Below are positions 34,618 to 43,289 of a stretch of DNA of 52,298 bases, one piece after another. The stretch is taken from positions 1 through 52,298 of the forward strand of contig JAGXNR010000012.1 in the NCBI GenBank assembly GCA_019894875.1. The letters run 5' to 3'. A program made the translations under genes and the position numbers. Below the pieces are notes generated by a model. That model did no database searches. It worked only from the letters and a program-made list of their open reading frames with translations, and was not told the DNA's origin. The stretch comes from Promethearchaeota archaeon. Lineage in GTDB: Archaea; Asgardarchaeota; Lokiarchaeia; Sigynarchaeales; SOKP01. The number at the start of each line of letters is the position of its first letter. Positions within the stretch are counted from its first letter, which is position 1.

Positions 34618-36549
34618 TTACGAAAAAAATTGCAAATCTCTCATATAATAACTAATGATCCACTGAAGCAAATCCATTTTTTTATTTGGTGTCCACGCAG
34701 TCCAAGAATCAGAAGGAATAAAACCATGGTCAATCATTAAATCTGGAAATGGCCCAATATCATTCCCATTCCATTTAATATTTGCAGTGATTATTGTTCT
34801 CCCATTAGGATCTTCAGTCTTAGGAATTTTTAGTGTCATTGGGATTTCTTTAAACGTTTTTGGCTTAATGTCAATTGCTTCTTTTTTATATTCAGATTCC
34901 CAATTTTCCGGTAGATTTAATTCAATTTCCACTGTAGATTCTTTTTCAAGAAAATTTCTTACGACTATTTTTGTTTTACATTCTTCACCTGGTCTGGAAA
35001 TAATTCTAATTGGTTTAAAGCTTATCCAATTTGGATCAAACCCTATATTGGGGTCGTCTTGAGCCACAAGATCAGCTATAAGTGACTTATATTTTGAGAC
35101 GTGGTCTCTATAACTTTGTAGCATTTGTTGATTTACTTTAAAAAAACCCATATGGCTTGATGCAAGATACTCCGGATTACACTTTAACAATATATCAGCA
35201 CATTTGACGGACCCAACGTTATCACCTAATTGGCAGAAATTAATACAATTATTATTTGTTTCAGGTATATTTAGTAAATAGGGTTGCATACTATCTCCAA
35301 CGAAAAATACGCTTTTTCCATCAATGTTTGTAAATAAACCCATGTGATATTCCGTTTGACCCGGGAAGTGGAAAATTTGGAATTTATAATCATCCCAAGT
35401 AAAAGTTTCGCCATCTTTTAGCACTCTATCCACTTTAATCGGTGTATCTATTAGACAACCAATTCTGTAATGAGTTGGATTCTCCATAACATCGACTAAA
35501 TTTTCCAGAGCATACACCGGGATATTATATTTTTGCTGTAAAAGGGGAATCCCCCCAATATGATCATCGTGGTAGTGTGTCGGAATTACAAAATCAATCG
35601 TTTTTACATCATTTTCTTTTAGAATTTTTTCAATTTGCTCATAATTGTACGAAAAGAATACACCATCTCCCGGAAAGTCAAGAAGAATACAATTTTGGTG
35701 ATTTCCCAATAGGATGAATGTAGTCCCAAAACCTCGTCGGATCACATGAGGAAATAAACTCTTATCTTCATTCTTTTCAAGTTGTTCCACGACATCCATC
35801 GCATTATTCATAGCCATTGGTATAATCTTGTCATGACGAAATGCTGAGGTTACACGACTAAACTTCTCTTTCAAAATTTCAATATCTTTAATTGGCTCCT
35901 TTATTATCTCTCCATGAGAGGGTAATAGAACAGCTGGATTATGTTTAAGTAGTTCCTCAAAAGATTTTACTGTAAATCCTATGCCCATACTTCCCCCATC
36001 ATCTGTATAACTGTATTCTAAATCATAATAATTAATGATTTTCCCACCAGAATGAATCAAATCTCCTGTGAATGCTAATATTCCCGTTCCATGCTCTAGT
36101 AAATAGGTAACACTTCTTGCAGTATGACCTCGAGTTTCGATAATTTTGAATTTGTATGAACCCCAAACAAAATCTTCTTTGTCTTTAAAAGTTCGATTTA
36201 AGGGGATATTATATGTAGAAACGAAAAAAGTCGGTTTCAAAGAATAGATATCATAATAAGATTTTATTTTCCAAAACTCTTCTGCTTCTTCGAACAACTT
36301 TCTTTCTCTCCTTGGAGCTGCGATCTTTATTCCTTGTTGTAAGGCGATGCTATCTCCGAAGCACTGATCTCGATGATAATGAGTATGAAATATATACTCG
36401 ACTTTATTTATTCCTATTTCTGAAAGGAAATTTAGGACCTTTCCTGACCCAAAATCAATCAGGATTGCCTTATTTCCGTCTCTTATCACGTAAACATTTA
36501 CATAATCCTCAAATAAAAAGATATTCTCAAATAACTGAATTAGTCCCAT
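34618..36549 (-). CDS. tandem metallo-beta-lactamase-fold protein
   Basis: A 643-residue protein with two MBL domains and a C-terminal Ig-like region (about 515-600). Domain 1 has HTHYHRDQ (55-62), where the last His of HxHxDH is Gln; later ETRGHTARS and FTGDLIHSGG are kept. Domain 2 (near residue 320) has the full THYHDDHIGG, PTHYRIG, FHFPGQTEYHMG, and FVGDSMQ, so it should bind two metals. Substrate is unknown; hydrolase of a thioester, lactone or phosphodiester is possible. Domain 1 may bind one metal or serve regulation. Confidence 0.82.
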   Translation of the reverse strand: MGLIQLFENIFLFEDYVNVYVIRDGNKAILIDFGSGKVLNFLSEIGINKVEYIFHTHYHRDQCFGDSIALQQGIKIAAPRRERKLFEEAEEFWKIKSYYDIYSLKPTFFVSTYNIPLNRTFKDKEDFVWGSYKFKIIETRGHTARSVTYLLEHGTGILAFTGDLIHSGGKIINYYDLEYSYTDDGGSMGIGFTVKSFEELLKHNPAVLLPSHGEIIKEPIKDIEILKEKFSRVTSAFRHDKIIPMAMNNAMDVVEQLEKNEDKSLFPHVIRRGFGTTFILLGNHQNCILLDFPGDGVFFSYNYEQIEKILKENDVKTIDFVIPTHYHDDHIGGIPLLQQKYNIPVYALENLVDVMENPTHYRIGCLIDTPIKVDRVLKDGETFTWDDYKFQIFHFPGQTEYHMGLFTNIDGKSVFFVGDSMQPYLLNIPETNNNCINFCQLGDNVGSVKCADILLKCNPEYLASSHMGFFKVNQQMLQSYRDHVSKYKSLIADLVAQDDPNIGFDPNWISFKPIRIISRPGEECKTKIVVRNFLEKESTVEIELNLPENWESEYKKEAIDIKPKTFKEIPMTLKIPKTEDPNGRTIITANIKWNGNDIGPFPDLMIDHGFIPSDSWTAWTPNKKMDLLQWIISYYMRDLQFFS

Positions 36550-36707
36550 TGAATTTATTCCTCAAAAATTTTTCAAGGTATATATGGTATGTGTTTTGAT
36601 ATGTTTTATTATTAACTATTAGGATTTACTATGCTATGTACATACCAAAGGCTTTTAAGGAAACATCTCTTTCTTTTGTGTAATTCATTAACAGCAAATT
36701 GTAATAT

Positions 36708-36912
36708 CATACCCCTATTAGGTTATAGGCCGATTCGATATTAAATAAAATTTTACATGGATTCGCTTTACTAATGTAGAGTATCAACTTATCCAACAAC
36801 CCTCTCAGTCAGATCTAGGAGTCTCTTTAGTTAAATGGCTTATCTTAATTAGAATATCCTTAGCATCATTCTTGTCATCACAACCATTGTAGATTAAAGA
36901 TCCTTCCAGCAA
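36708..36912 (-). pseudogene. frameshifted gene remnant, unidentified
   Basis: The 441-bp gap before tRNA-Ala contains on the reverse strand a coding-like stretch, GSLIYNGCDDKNDAKDILIK then ISHLTKETPRSD, ended by TGA. In the next frame LRGLLDKLILYISKANPCKI continues and ends at TGA 36708. Two adjacent protein-like pieces in different frames are typical of a decayed gene. Family not recognised. The rest of the gap (36550-36707, 36913-36990) shows nothing. Confidence 0.4.
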
Positions 36913-36990
36913 ATTTCAGTCAAAAGTAGAAAATTATTGGAGATTCATTAAGTATCTTCAACTAGATTAACGAAAACACAGAATTAGCAA

Positions 36991-37062
36991 TGGACCCAGC
37001 GGGAATTGAACCCGCGGCCTTTTCCATGCCAAGGAAACGATCTTCCACTAATCCATGGGCCC
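36991..37062 (-). tRNA. tRNA-Ala (GGC)
   Basis: A 72-nt tRNA. The acceptor stem GGGCCCA / TGGGTCC contains the G3:U70 pair that defines alanine tRNAs, with discriminator A. The anticodon arm TTTCC-TTGGCAT-GGAAA gives anticodon GGC. The T arm is GCGGGTTCAATTCCCGC. No intron. A T/A-rich TATA-like stretch lies just upstream. A decayed partial copy is found at 38103-38142. Confidence 0.93.
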
Positions 37063-37179
37063 ATTTTTACTATATTAAATTAAAACATTCCCAAATAATT
37101 AAATTTTTTTGTTTTGGGGATTAGAAACACATGTTTTCTAAAAAATAAGGGAAAAAAAAGATTTCGATAATCTATTTGT

Positions 37180-37451
37180 CTAATCTGGCATTGATATTTG
37201 GATTCCTGTAATCGTGTGAATGTATTCGATCAGCTCTTTTACAATTAATGGATGTTGCCATACTTTCTGCCCTCAAAGCCTTGTATGAGAGCATTTACAC
37301 TTCGCATGACCCTATAATAATCTAAATGCGTGCTTTCTAAAAGCCCCTGTGATCGATATGCATCCAGATACAGTTCTGCGATCATTTCCCAATCGACGGA
37401 GGAAAAGCGGGGTTCTAATTCCAAAGCGAGATGTTTGAAAGCAATATAATT
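37180..37451 (-). pseudogene. C-terminal remnant of an APH/choline-kinase-like phosphotransferase
   Basis: The reverse strand encodes LALELEPRFSSVDWEMIAEL, YLDAYRSQGLLESTHLDYYR and VMRSVNALIQGFEGRK in one frame, then after a one-base shift near 37265 KVWQHPLIVKELIEYIHTI up to TAG at 37180. This pattern resembles the C-terminal part of aminoglycoside-phosphotransferase-family kinases. The N-terminal kinase core is missing. The piece is both truncated and frameshifted, and lies between tRNA-Ala and its partial copy. Confidence 0.55.
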
Positions 37452-37502
37452 TAAAATTTAGTAAAAACGATTTAGAAAAAATTTAGTGTTTTTTGGTAAA
37501 AA

Positions 37503-37928
37503 TTAATCGAATTTTAAAAAACCCACCACATTACATTTAGGACATGGTGTTTTAAGCAATAATCGAAGTTTTTCGTCTTTAGCGGGTGAATTGGGGAAAT
37601 GAATCCATTCCAATCTTAATTTATTGCATTTTGAACAGCGAAAAGTTCCTGACTTATGCTCAATTAAATTTCGAACGACATTGTAACTAATTGTGGTTTT
37701 ATTGATTTTCGTATTGATCTCCTCTTTAGCATTCCGGTCTTGGTTATATAACTCCTCAGCATGCTGTGTTGTTGAGTCGAAACCCTTATCCCAAACTTCT
37801 TCTGCACATGAGTCACAGAAATCCCCATATGAATAGGATTTGACGAATATTCCACATTTAGCACATTTTTTGTTATTATTACTACTAGCTCGATTACTAC
37901 TACTTTTGCTACTCTTCTTCTTAGCCAT
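37503..37928 (-). CDS. two-zinc-ribbon protein of unknown function
   Basis: A 141-residue protein with a Ser/Lys/Asn-rich start, a first zinc ribbon (CAKC...FCDSC), a helical middle with DRNAKEEINTKINKTTISYN, and a second ribbon (CSKC...CPKC). The two metal sites suggest nucleic-acid or protein binding. No family recognised. It is the only intact gene between tRNA-Ala and the tRNA fragment. Confidence 0.6.
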   Translation of the reverse strand: MAKKKSSKSSSNRASSNNNKKCAKCGIFVKSYSYGDFCDSCAEEVWDKGFDSTTQHAEELYNQDRNAKEEINTKINKTTISYNVVRNLIEHKSGTFRCSKCNKLRLEWIHFPNSPAKDEKLRLLLKTPCPKCNVVGFLKFD

Positions 37929-38102
37929 TAACCACTTCCCTCCTAATTTACTTCTAAGCAGGTGTCAGTTTATGAGCCAACAACACTTGTTCGGGTAATC
38001 GTGACCTAATTGAAATTTTTTTTTAAAAATCAGTTAGGTTTTCTTTTAATACATTATGCAAACATAGTAAAACAATGTAGAAATACTTTGATTCAATAAT
38101 AT

Positions 38103-38142
38103 TTTTCCACACCAAGGAAACAATCTTCCACTAATCCATAGC
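38103..38142 (-). other. decayed partial copy of tRNA-Ala (5' half)
   Basis: About 36 of 40 positions match the 5' half of the tRNA-Ala gene at 37021-37062, from the acceptor 5' strand through the anticodon loop. The differences are mostly transitions. The 3' half is missing. The copy has the same orientation as the real gene, forming direct repeats about 1.08 kb apart. It looks like the trace of a duplication or of an element that used the tRNA as an insertion site. Confidence 0.6.
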
Positions 38143-38166
38143 GTCTGATTTCAATGAAAATTCCAA
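38139..38166 (+). repeat. dispersed palindromic repeat, copy A
   Basis: Carries GCGTCTGATTTCAATGAAAA directly after the tRNA-Ala fragment; the 5' part of the repeat is missing, as if cut by the tRNA copy. Shared with copies B, C and D in the same orientation. Confidence 0.6.
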
Positions 38167-38179
38167 GCAAAAATGTTTT

Positions 38180-39916
38180 TCAGAGTTCAGGTTCGTTAAC
38201 TCCAAATGGCAAGGTCTCATCAAGATAGGATAGGATTATTCCTAATTCCGGTTCTTTAAGCTCAAAATTAATAAGGTCAATAACACTTTTCACAGTAAGT
38301 ATATCATCTAAATATGAAATCCTTAAATCATTGATACCCGCATCAAGGACAAGAATTTTATCTTTTCCTTTAGCGTTATCCCAAGGATACCAATAAGGTA
38401 ATCCGTTTTCGTTTGGATTTCCCGTTCTTGTAAAATTGGCAAGATATTTCATGCACAAATCCGTTAATCTTTCCCGACCAAGTCGATTACGCTTAGTGTG
38501 GGTTTTTCCAATCAGCAAAAATATTGAACTATTACCCATCCCTAAAAAGAAAGGAATTTCTGCAGCATGATGAGCGCCTAAGTTTCTACCCATCTCTTTA
38601 GGCAGAACACACATACCATCTTTATCGGGACTTCCCCAATCAAACCGGTAAGCATAAATAGGTATATTAGTCTTTGAAAACATCTTAGATACCAAGGAAT
38701 CCAGACCACTCACGCGCCATAGTAGGGATCTATAACTCCAAACTAAATCATATCTTCTAGTATTCTTGGGAGGATCTTTTCTAAAATTGCCAAAAAGCTT
38801 CAATTCATCTTTCGTGCAACCGATAATTATTGGTACCTTATTTGCCCAATCTCCAGATGAAAATATCTCATATCCCTCTTTTGGTATTACTATACCGTCA
38901 GTGAAGATAGTGCGCCATTCAGCCATTCCAAAATCCATTTTGGGTATATATTTCGAAATTTTAAATGCAGATTTTGAACGAAGAAACTCATTAACCTCTT
39001 TTTCCGACAATTTATCTATGACTTTTCTTGCCTCTACTTGATTCTTAGCTTTATGATCCTCAATGAGAAGATTGATAAGAAGATCGGTACTTTGAGATTC
39101 TGCCATGTTAGTACTAGAAATGTGAGATAATCCGCTTTCAGCTATAGCATGATGGAAGAGTCCTTTTGCGAGTGGAGAAATAAGGAGTGAGAGAACATTA
39201 AATGCACCACCAGATTCCCCTGCGATTGTAACATTTTTAGGATCCCCTCCAAATGCTTCTATATTATCTCGTACCCATTCTAAGGCTTTTATCAGATCAA
39301 GAGTGCCAAAATTTCCACTTTTATCTTCAGGAGAACCATTATTTGTCACTGCGGGATGTATAAACCAACCCATAGGTCCAAGACGGTAATTAACCGAGAT
39401 ATACAATAAATTAGATTTCTCAACGACCGCATTGCCATAATAGCCAACCTCCGCAGATGACCCAATTGAATTTCCTCCCCCATGGATATAGAAATAAACT
39501 GGTAACTTGTTCTCAGGGGTTTTAGGACGCCAAATATTAAGATAAAGGCAATCTTCTGAGCCAATTGGGCCTATAAAAGGCGCAACTTGAGCTGCAGAAT
39601 TACCAAACTTTCTTGTTTTACGAGTCCCGATCCATGGGGTAGAATTAAGTGGTGCTTTCCAACGATGAGGACCAATTGGAGGATCTGCATAGGGAATCCC
39701 CTTCCAACACCAAGACCCTTTATCTAAAAAACCAGATACTAAACCACACTTCGTTTGGACAGGAGCATCATCATTCCATGAACCGAGTTTAAAAGTGGTA
39801 TTAGATGGCTCTAACGCGCGAAAATGACTAAATAAGGGAGATACCCTCCTTTTAATCAAATTGACTAATCTAATAAAAGGAGAAAACAAATAAGCTAACT
39901 TTATTATTAAACTCAT
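38180..39916 (-). CDS. type-B carboxylesterase (alpha/beta hydrolase)
   Basis: A 578-residue enzyme. Signature SEDCLYLNIW (120-129), oxyanion YIHGGGNSIGS (144-153), nucleophile Ser235 in AGESGGAFN, and catalytic His in GAHHAAEIPFFLG. The N terminus has a hydrophobic segment (residues 1-20, SLIIKLAYLFSPFIRLVNL) that could anchor it to the membrane. Type-B carboxylesterases are mainly bacterial and eukaryotic, so horizontal acquisition is plausible. It is flanked by copies A and B of the dispersed repeat. Ester substrate unknown. Confidence 0.88.
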   Translation of the reverse strand: MSLIIKLAYLFSPFIRLVNLIKRRVSPLFSHFRALEPSNTTFKLGSWNDDAPVQTKCGLVSGFLDKGSWCWKGIPYADPPIGPHRWKAPLNSTPWIGTRKTRKFGNSAAQVAPFIGPIGSEDCLYLNIWRPKTPENKLPVYFYIHGGGNSIGSSAEVGYYGNAVVEKSNLLYISVNYRLGPMGWFIHPAVTNNGSPEDKSGNFGTLDLIKALEWVRDNIEAFGGDPKNVTIAGESGGAFNVLSLLISPLAKGLFHHAIAESGLSHISSTNMAESQSTDLLINLLIEDHKAKNQVEARKVIDKLSEKEVNEFLRSKSAFKISKYIPKMDFGMAEWRTIFTDGIVIPKEGYEIFSSGDWANKVPIIIGCTKDELKLFGNFRKDPPKNTRRYDLVWSYRSLLWRVSGLDSLVSKMFSKTNIPIYAYRFDWGSPDKDGMCVLPKEMGRNLGAHHAAEIPFFLGMGNSSIFLLIGKTHTKRNRLGRERLTDLCMKYLANFTRTGNPNENGLPYWYPWDNAKGKDKILVLDAGINDLRISYLDDILTVKSVIDLINFELKEPELGIILSYLDETLPFGVNEPEL

Positions 39917-40110
39917 GATTTCAGATCAGAATCATTATTAAAAGCTTTTATGAAATTTTAACTATAGAACTAAATAAGGTTTTATTCCTAATCAAGATAT
40001 CAATTATAAACAATTTATTTATAGTTTTTCATAGCCTAGTTCAATAAATCCAATTAATTATTTCGAGAGAGTAGAATGAGAAGATAAATTTTCTGTGAAA
40101 TTGGAATGGA

Positions 40111-40146
40111 AAGGTAAATTCAGCGTCTGATTTCAATGAAATTTTC
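40111..40146 (+). repeat. dispersed palindromic repeat, copy B
   Basis: AAGGTAAATTCAGCGTCTGA followed by TTTCAATGAAATTTT, in the gap between the carboxylesterase and the VapBC pair. The core CAGCGTCTG variant is shared with copy A. Confidence 0.65.
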
Positions 40147-40195
40147 TTTGAAATTAGTAAAAACATATCTTTTTGTATTAAACCTATCCCCAAAA

Positions 40196-40615
40196 TTAGG
40201 TTTTTATAAATTCTGTTATTTTTAATAAATCTTCGGTAGACAAAACATTTATCTTGGTTTGAGATTGTTTTAGTTTTTTGTCATTTGACCAGATATTACA
40301 TTTTATTGCAATCGCAAGAGCTAAGTAGATAGTATCATTAGGATCGGGAGAAATCTTATCAGCTTCATCCAAAAATGGTATAATTTCTTTTTTTGGAATA
40401 ATAGTTATTTGTTCGTTCAACAGATCTAGAAATTGGTTGAATTCTTCTTCATTACGATGAGTTTTTTTAAGAATCAGATCTTTATATTTAACAAATTCAG
40501 TCAATAAAAATTCTGGTGCAAAAAGCTGTAGCTTATCACTGATCAAGAGTTCAGCAGTTGTTCCCTGTTTTATTAAAGCAGCAAAAAGAATATTTGCATC
40601 AATAATTAATTTCAT
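40196..40615 (-). CDS. PIN-domain toxin (VapC-like)
   Basis: A 139-residue PIN-domain protein. Asp at LIIDANILFAAL, Glu in LLTEFVKYKD, Asp in SPDPNDTIYLALAIA and Asp in WSNDKKL give the four acidic residues of the nuclease site. VapC toxins cut RNA, often initiator tRNA. Its start lies 2 nt beyond the antitoxin stop, the normal VapBC arrangement, with the antitoxin first. Confidence 0.85.
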   Translation of the reverse strand: MKLIIDANILFAALIKQGTTAELLISDKLQLFAPEFLLTEFVKYKDLILKKTHRNEEEFNQFLDLLNEQITIIPKKEIIPFLDEADKISPDPNDTIYLALAIAIKCNIWSNDKKLKQSQTKINVLSTEDLLKITEFIKT

Positions 40616-40617
40616 AT

Positions 40618-40842
40618 TTACTCACTCTTATATCGTTTCAATAAGAGTTCGCTTATCTCTCTGCCTAGAATTAGAGCTTCTTCGGGGGATATTTCACTAT
40701 CCATTCGAAAGCCTTTTAAAAAGTTTAATTGTGCGATCTTTTTTTTAATTGAATCTCTTGCTACTTCCGACCAATTGATTTCAGGGAATTTTTCCATCAT
40801 TTCTTTTAATTCATTAGGAATTGATAAGGTTAAATTTGCCAT
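40618..40842 (-). CDS. antitoxin (VapB-like, RHH-type)
   Basis: A 74-residue protein. NLTLSIPNELKEMMEKFP and NWSEVARDSIKKKI match the strand-helix-helix of ribbon-helix-helix antitoxins. The C-terminal SPEEALILGREISELLLKRY helix would wrap the toxin. It precedes the PIN toxin and presumably represses its own promoter through the palindrome upstream. Confidence 0.78.
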   Translation of the reverse strand: MANLTLSIPNELKEMMEKFPEINWSEVARDSIKKKIAQLNFLKGFRMDSEISPEEALILGREISELLLKRYKSE

Positions 40843-40860
40843 TATCAGTATTTCATGCTA

Positions 40861-40896
40861 TTTTTAATTATATGTGAATATATGTGAATACACATA
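40861..40896 (-). promoter_or_regulatory. VapBC promoter with operator palindrome
   Basis: A perfect inverted repeat TATGTG-AATA-CACATA lies at 40881-40896, with an additional TATGTG half-site at 40871-40876. On the reverse strand ATATAATTAAAAA (about 40861-40873) is a TATA box placed so that transcription would start close to the antitoxin ATG at 40842. RHH antitoxins bind such palindromes, so this is the probable autoregulatory operator. Confidence 0.6.
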
Positions 40897-40932
40897 TTAA
40901 TATCTATCTATCTTCTCTTTTTGGAGATTTGA

Positions 40933-40964
40933 AAAGTAAATTCAGAGTCTGATTTTCATAAAAA
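40933..40964 (+). repeat. dispersed palindromic repeat, copy C
   Basis: AAAGTAAATTCAGAGTCTGA then TTTTCATAAAAAT, between the VapBC promoter and the MaoC-like genes. The CAGAGTCTG palindromic core is intact; the right side has diverged. Confidence 0.6.
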
Positions 40965-41076
40965 TAACAAGGGAGAGCTAATTTACAAGGGCTTTCTGTA
41001 ATTTTTCTAGAGCGTTTCTTACTTTGGAAAAAAAATTAGAAATTAAAAAAATGAATTATTCGAGATTTTCCTTAAC

Positions 41077-41985
41077 TTATTCATCTTTATAAACTGGTGA
41101 ACCTGCTTTCATATATCGGTTCATGTGTCGCATTGACGCTACTAATTTTCCAGTCTTTTTGTCTTCTAGGGTGGAATCAAGCCAATAATACTCAGTTTTA
41201 CTAGAAACACCTGCAGAAGCGATCTTAGCTTTTGCAATATAAGGTACATCAACAAGTATCGGTCCGTTTATATATCTTATCTCTGTAGCGCCAAAAAAAG
41301 GAACACCTTTATCCCATACCTTACTATAGCCTGATGTACCCAATGTCATGCTGCCAAACGAAGCAGTTGGGGAAAGAATTGAATTTCCCCACGGAGATTT
41401 TCCCTTGTAATATTCCAGTCTATCAGTTATAGAAGGTAATCCCTTAATAGCAGCATCTTGTGTAACTAAAACTTCTTCGGGACCATATTCATTCCCTACT
41501 TTATATCCTTCTAAAATACGCAATTCTTCAGGTTTGCTGTTTTTTAGCTCAAGTGATTGTAAATATGAAGGTTCTTTTGGATTACCTACAGATACGGTTC
41601 CCATCATAATTTGTTGTCCGCTTTTCAGTTCACCCCAGGCTTTACATTGAACATCATCTGCAGTAATGGGTAAGGAATCTTCTGTGGTACCTTCAGGTAA
41701 TTCCATAATCGCTCTAACCTCCTCCTTATCGATAGTTGCATAGGTATAATACATACTCACGGTTCCTTTTTCAAACCATCTATCACCAAATATTTTCTGC
41801 CCTAAAGGTGCAAATAAACTTAAATGAATCGTACCAGGGATTGTCCCACCACGCATTCCAACTTTTTTAGCTACACCATCATCATGAATCGAAGTTTTTA
41901 AACCCCTATACAGGTTTTCGGGCGCTCTCCAGCCACCATATATTTTCCCATCTTTTATTTCAATATCATCCAATATAATATACAT
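41077..41985 (-). CDS. MaoC/hot-dog-fold-like protein, paralogue 2
   Basis: About 302 residues from ATG 41985, chosen by alignment with the adjacent paralogue; the frame stays open to 42039. KVGMRGGTIPGTIHLSLFAPLGQK and FGDRWFEKGTVSMYYTYATI resemble MaoC-like hot-dog domains (Gly-rich entry then long helix and strand). A second half (WGNSILSPTASFGSMTLG...) may be a second hot-dog unit. It is likely a CoA-thioester hydratase-like protein, but the usual Asp/His pair is not clear. About 60-65% of positions look identical to the neighbour, i.e. a recent tandem duplication. Confidence 0.55.
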   Translation of the reverse strand: MYIILDDIEIKDGKIYGGWRAPENLYRGLKTSIHDDGVAKKVGMRGGTIPGTIHLSLFAPLGQKIFGDRWFEKGTVSMYYTYATIDKEEVRAIMELPEGTTEDSLPITADDVQCKAWGELKSGQQIMMGTVSVGNPKEPSYLQSLELKNSKPEELRILEGYKVGNEYGPEEVLVTQDAAIKGLPSITDRLEYYKGKSPWGNSILSPTASFGSMTLGTSGYSKVWDKGVPFFGATEIRYINGPILVDVPYIAKAKIASAGVSSKTEYYWLDSTLEDKKTGKLVASMRHMNRYMKAGSPVYKDE

Positions 41986-42068
41986 CTCCTTTTTTTCAAA
42001 CGTATTATGAAAATTTTTATAGTTCTTATTTAATAACATTTCAATATTAGACTTAAAACTATAAAAAA

Positions 42069-42974
42069 TTATTGATCTTTATAAAGCGGGGATCCAGCTT
42101 TCATAAAACGATTCAAGTGACGCATTGATGCTATTATCTTTCCGGTTTCTTTTTCTTCTAGTGTAGAATCAAGCCATAAATACTCCGTCTTCTTGGATCC
42201 CCCAATACAAACGAATTTCCCCCTAGCAATATAAGGAACCCCAATAAGTGCTGGTCCATTTATATTTCGGATTTCAGTAGCACCATAGAATGGAACCGCT
42301 TGATATTCCTCAGTAGCAGTATGGGCAAATCCAAATGCCATTGCTTCAAACATGGCTGTAGGATATATAATGGCATTTCCCCATGGAGATTGTTCCTTTC
42401 CTTTATAATAATCTAATTGATCTGTTATTCTTCTTAATCCCCTATTGGCTTCTTCTTGTGTAAGTAATATTTCTTCAGGAGGGATTTCATCTCCCACTTT
42501 ATGTCTTGCTAAAATGCGTAATTCCTCAGGGGGGCTATTTCTTAGCTCCGTTGCTTGCAAAGATGATACTTCCTTTGGTGAACCAATTGATACTGTCCCT
42601 GTCATTATTTGTTGCCCATTCTTCAATTCAGCCCACGCTTTAACTTGTATATTGTCCTTGGCAATGGGTAGCATCTCCTCTGTTGTATTGGGGGGTAATT
42701 CAATTATGGCTCTTACCTCTTCCTTATCAACCGTCGCAAACGTATAATACATGCTTACCGTCCCCTGCTCAAACCAACGATCACCAAATATTTTCTGTGC
42801 CAAAGGTGTGAACATGCTTAAATGTATAGTTCCTTGTATCGTTCCACCACGCATACCAACTTTTTTAGCTACATCATCATCATGAATTGATGTAGTACTG
42901 CCTCTAGCAAGATTCTCTGGTGCTCGCCAACCCCCGAACATTTTTCCGTCTTTAATTTCAATATCATCTGCCAT
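42069..42974 (-). CDS. MaoC/hot-dog-fold-like protein, paralogue 1
   Basis: A 301-residue protein from ATG 42974. Same layout as the next gene: DIEIKDGKMFGGWRAPENL, KVGMRGGTIQGTIHLSMFTP, QQIMTGTVSIG, and SMRHLNRFMKAGSPLYKD at the end. The Gly-rich segment plus helix suggests a MaoC-type hot-dog fold acting on acyl-CoA-like substrates. It is upstream in the tandem pair and likely co-transcribed with its copy. Confidence 0.6.
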   Translation of the reverse strand: MADDIEIKDGKMFGGWRAPENLARGSTTSIHDDDVAKKVGMRGGTIQGTIHLSMFTPLAQKIFGDRWFEQGTVSMYYTFATVDKEEVRAIIELPPNTTEEMLPIAKDNIQVKAWAELKNGQQIMTGTVSIGSPKEVSSLQATELRNSPPEELRILARHKVGDEIPPEEILLTQEEANRGLRRITDQLDYYKGKEQSPWGNAIIYPTAMFEAMAFGFAHTATEEYQAVPFYGATEIRNINGPALIGVPYIARGKFVCIGGSKKTEYLWLDSTLEEKETGKIIASMRHLNRFMKAGSPLYKDQ

Positions 42975-43261
42975 ATAACGTTTACCTATTCTTTTTTAAT
43001 TTTTAAAAATTGATATTAACTAATTGTATATTTTTCAAAAAACTAACATATCAATATTAAGTTTAAATCTTAAAAAAAATAACCTTTTTGGTTTTATCCC
43101 ATTTAATTTTTAGAATCATTAATAAGGATTTTTTCTTTAGGACAACTATATTTGGACTGTTCCTTTAACAATAATCTTAAGTATGATTTTTTGTAGATAT
43201 ATTGCATCAATGAATAATATTAAATTTCGAGAAAACTATTTGTTTTGGGAATAGTTACTGT

Positions 43262-43272
43262 AACTTATAAAT
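43262..43272 (+). promoter_or_regulatory. TATA box for the MBL hydrolase gene, leaderless
   Basis: ACTTATAAATA lies about 20-28 nt before the ATG at 43290, so transcription should start at or next to the start codon. This indicates a leaderless mRNA. The rest of the 42975-43289 gap contains no gene that I can see. Confidence 0.5.
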
Positions 43273-43289
43273 ATCGAATGAATCGGTGA

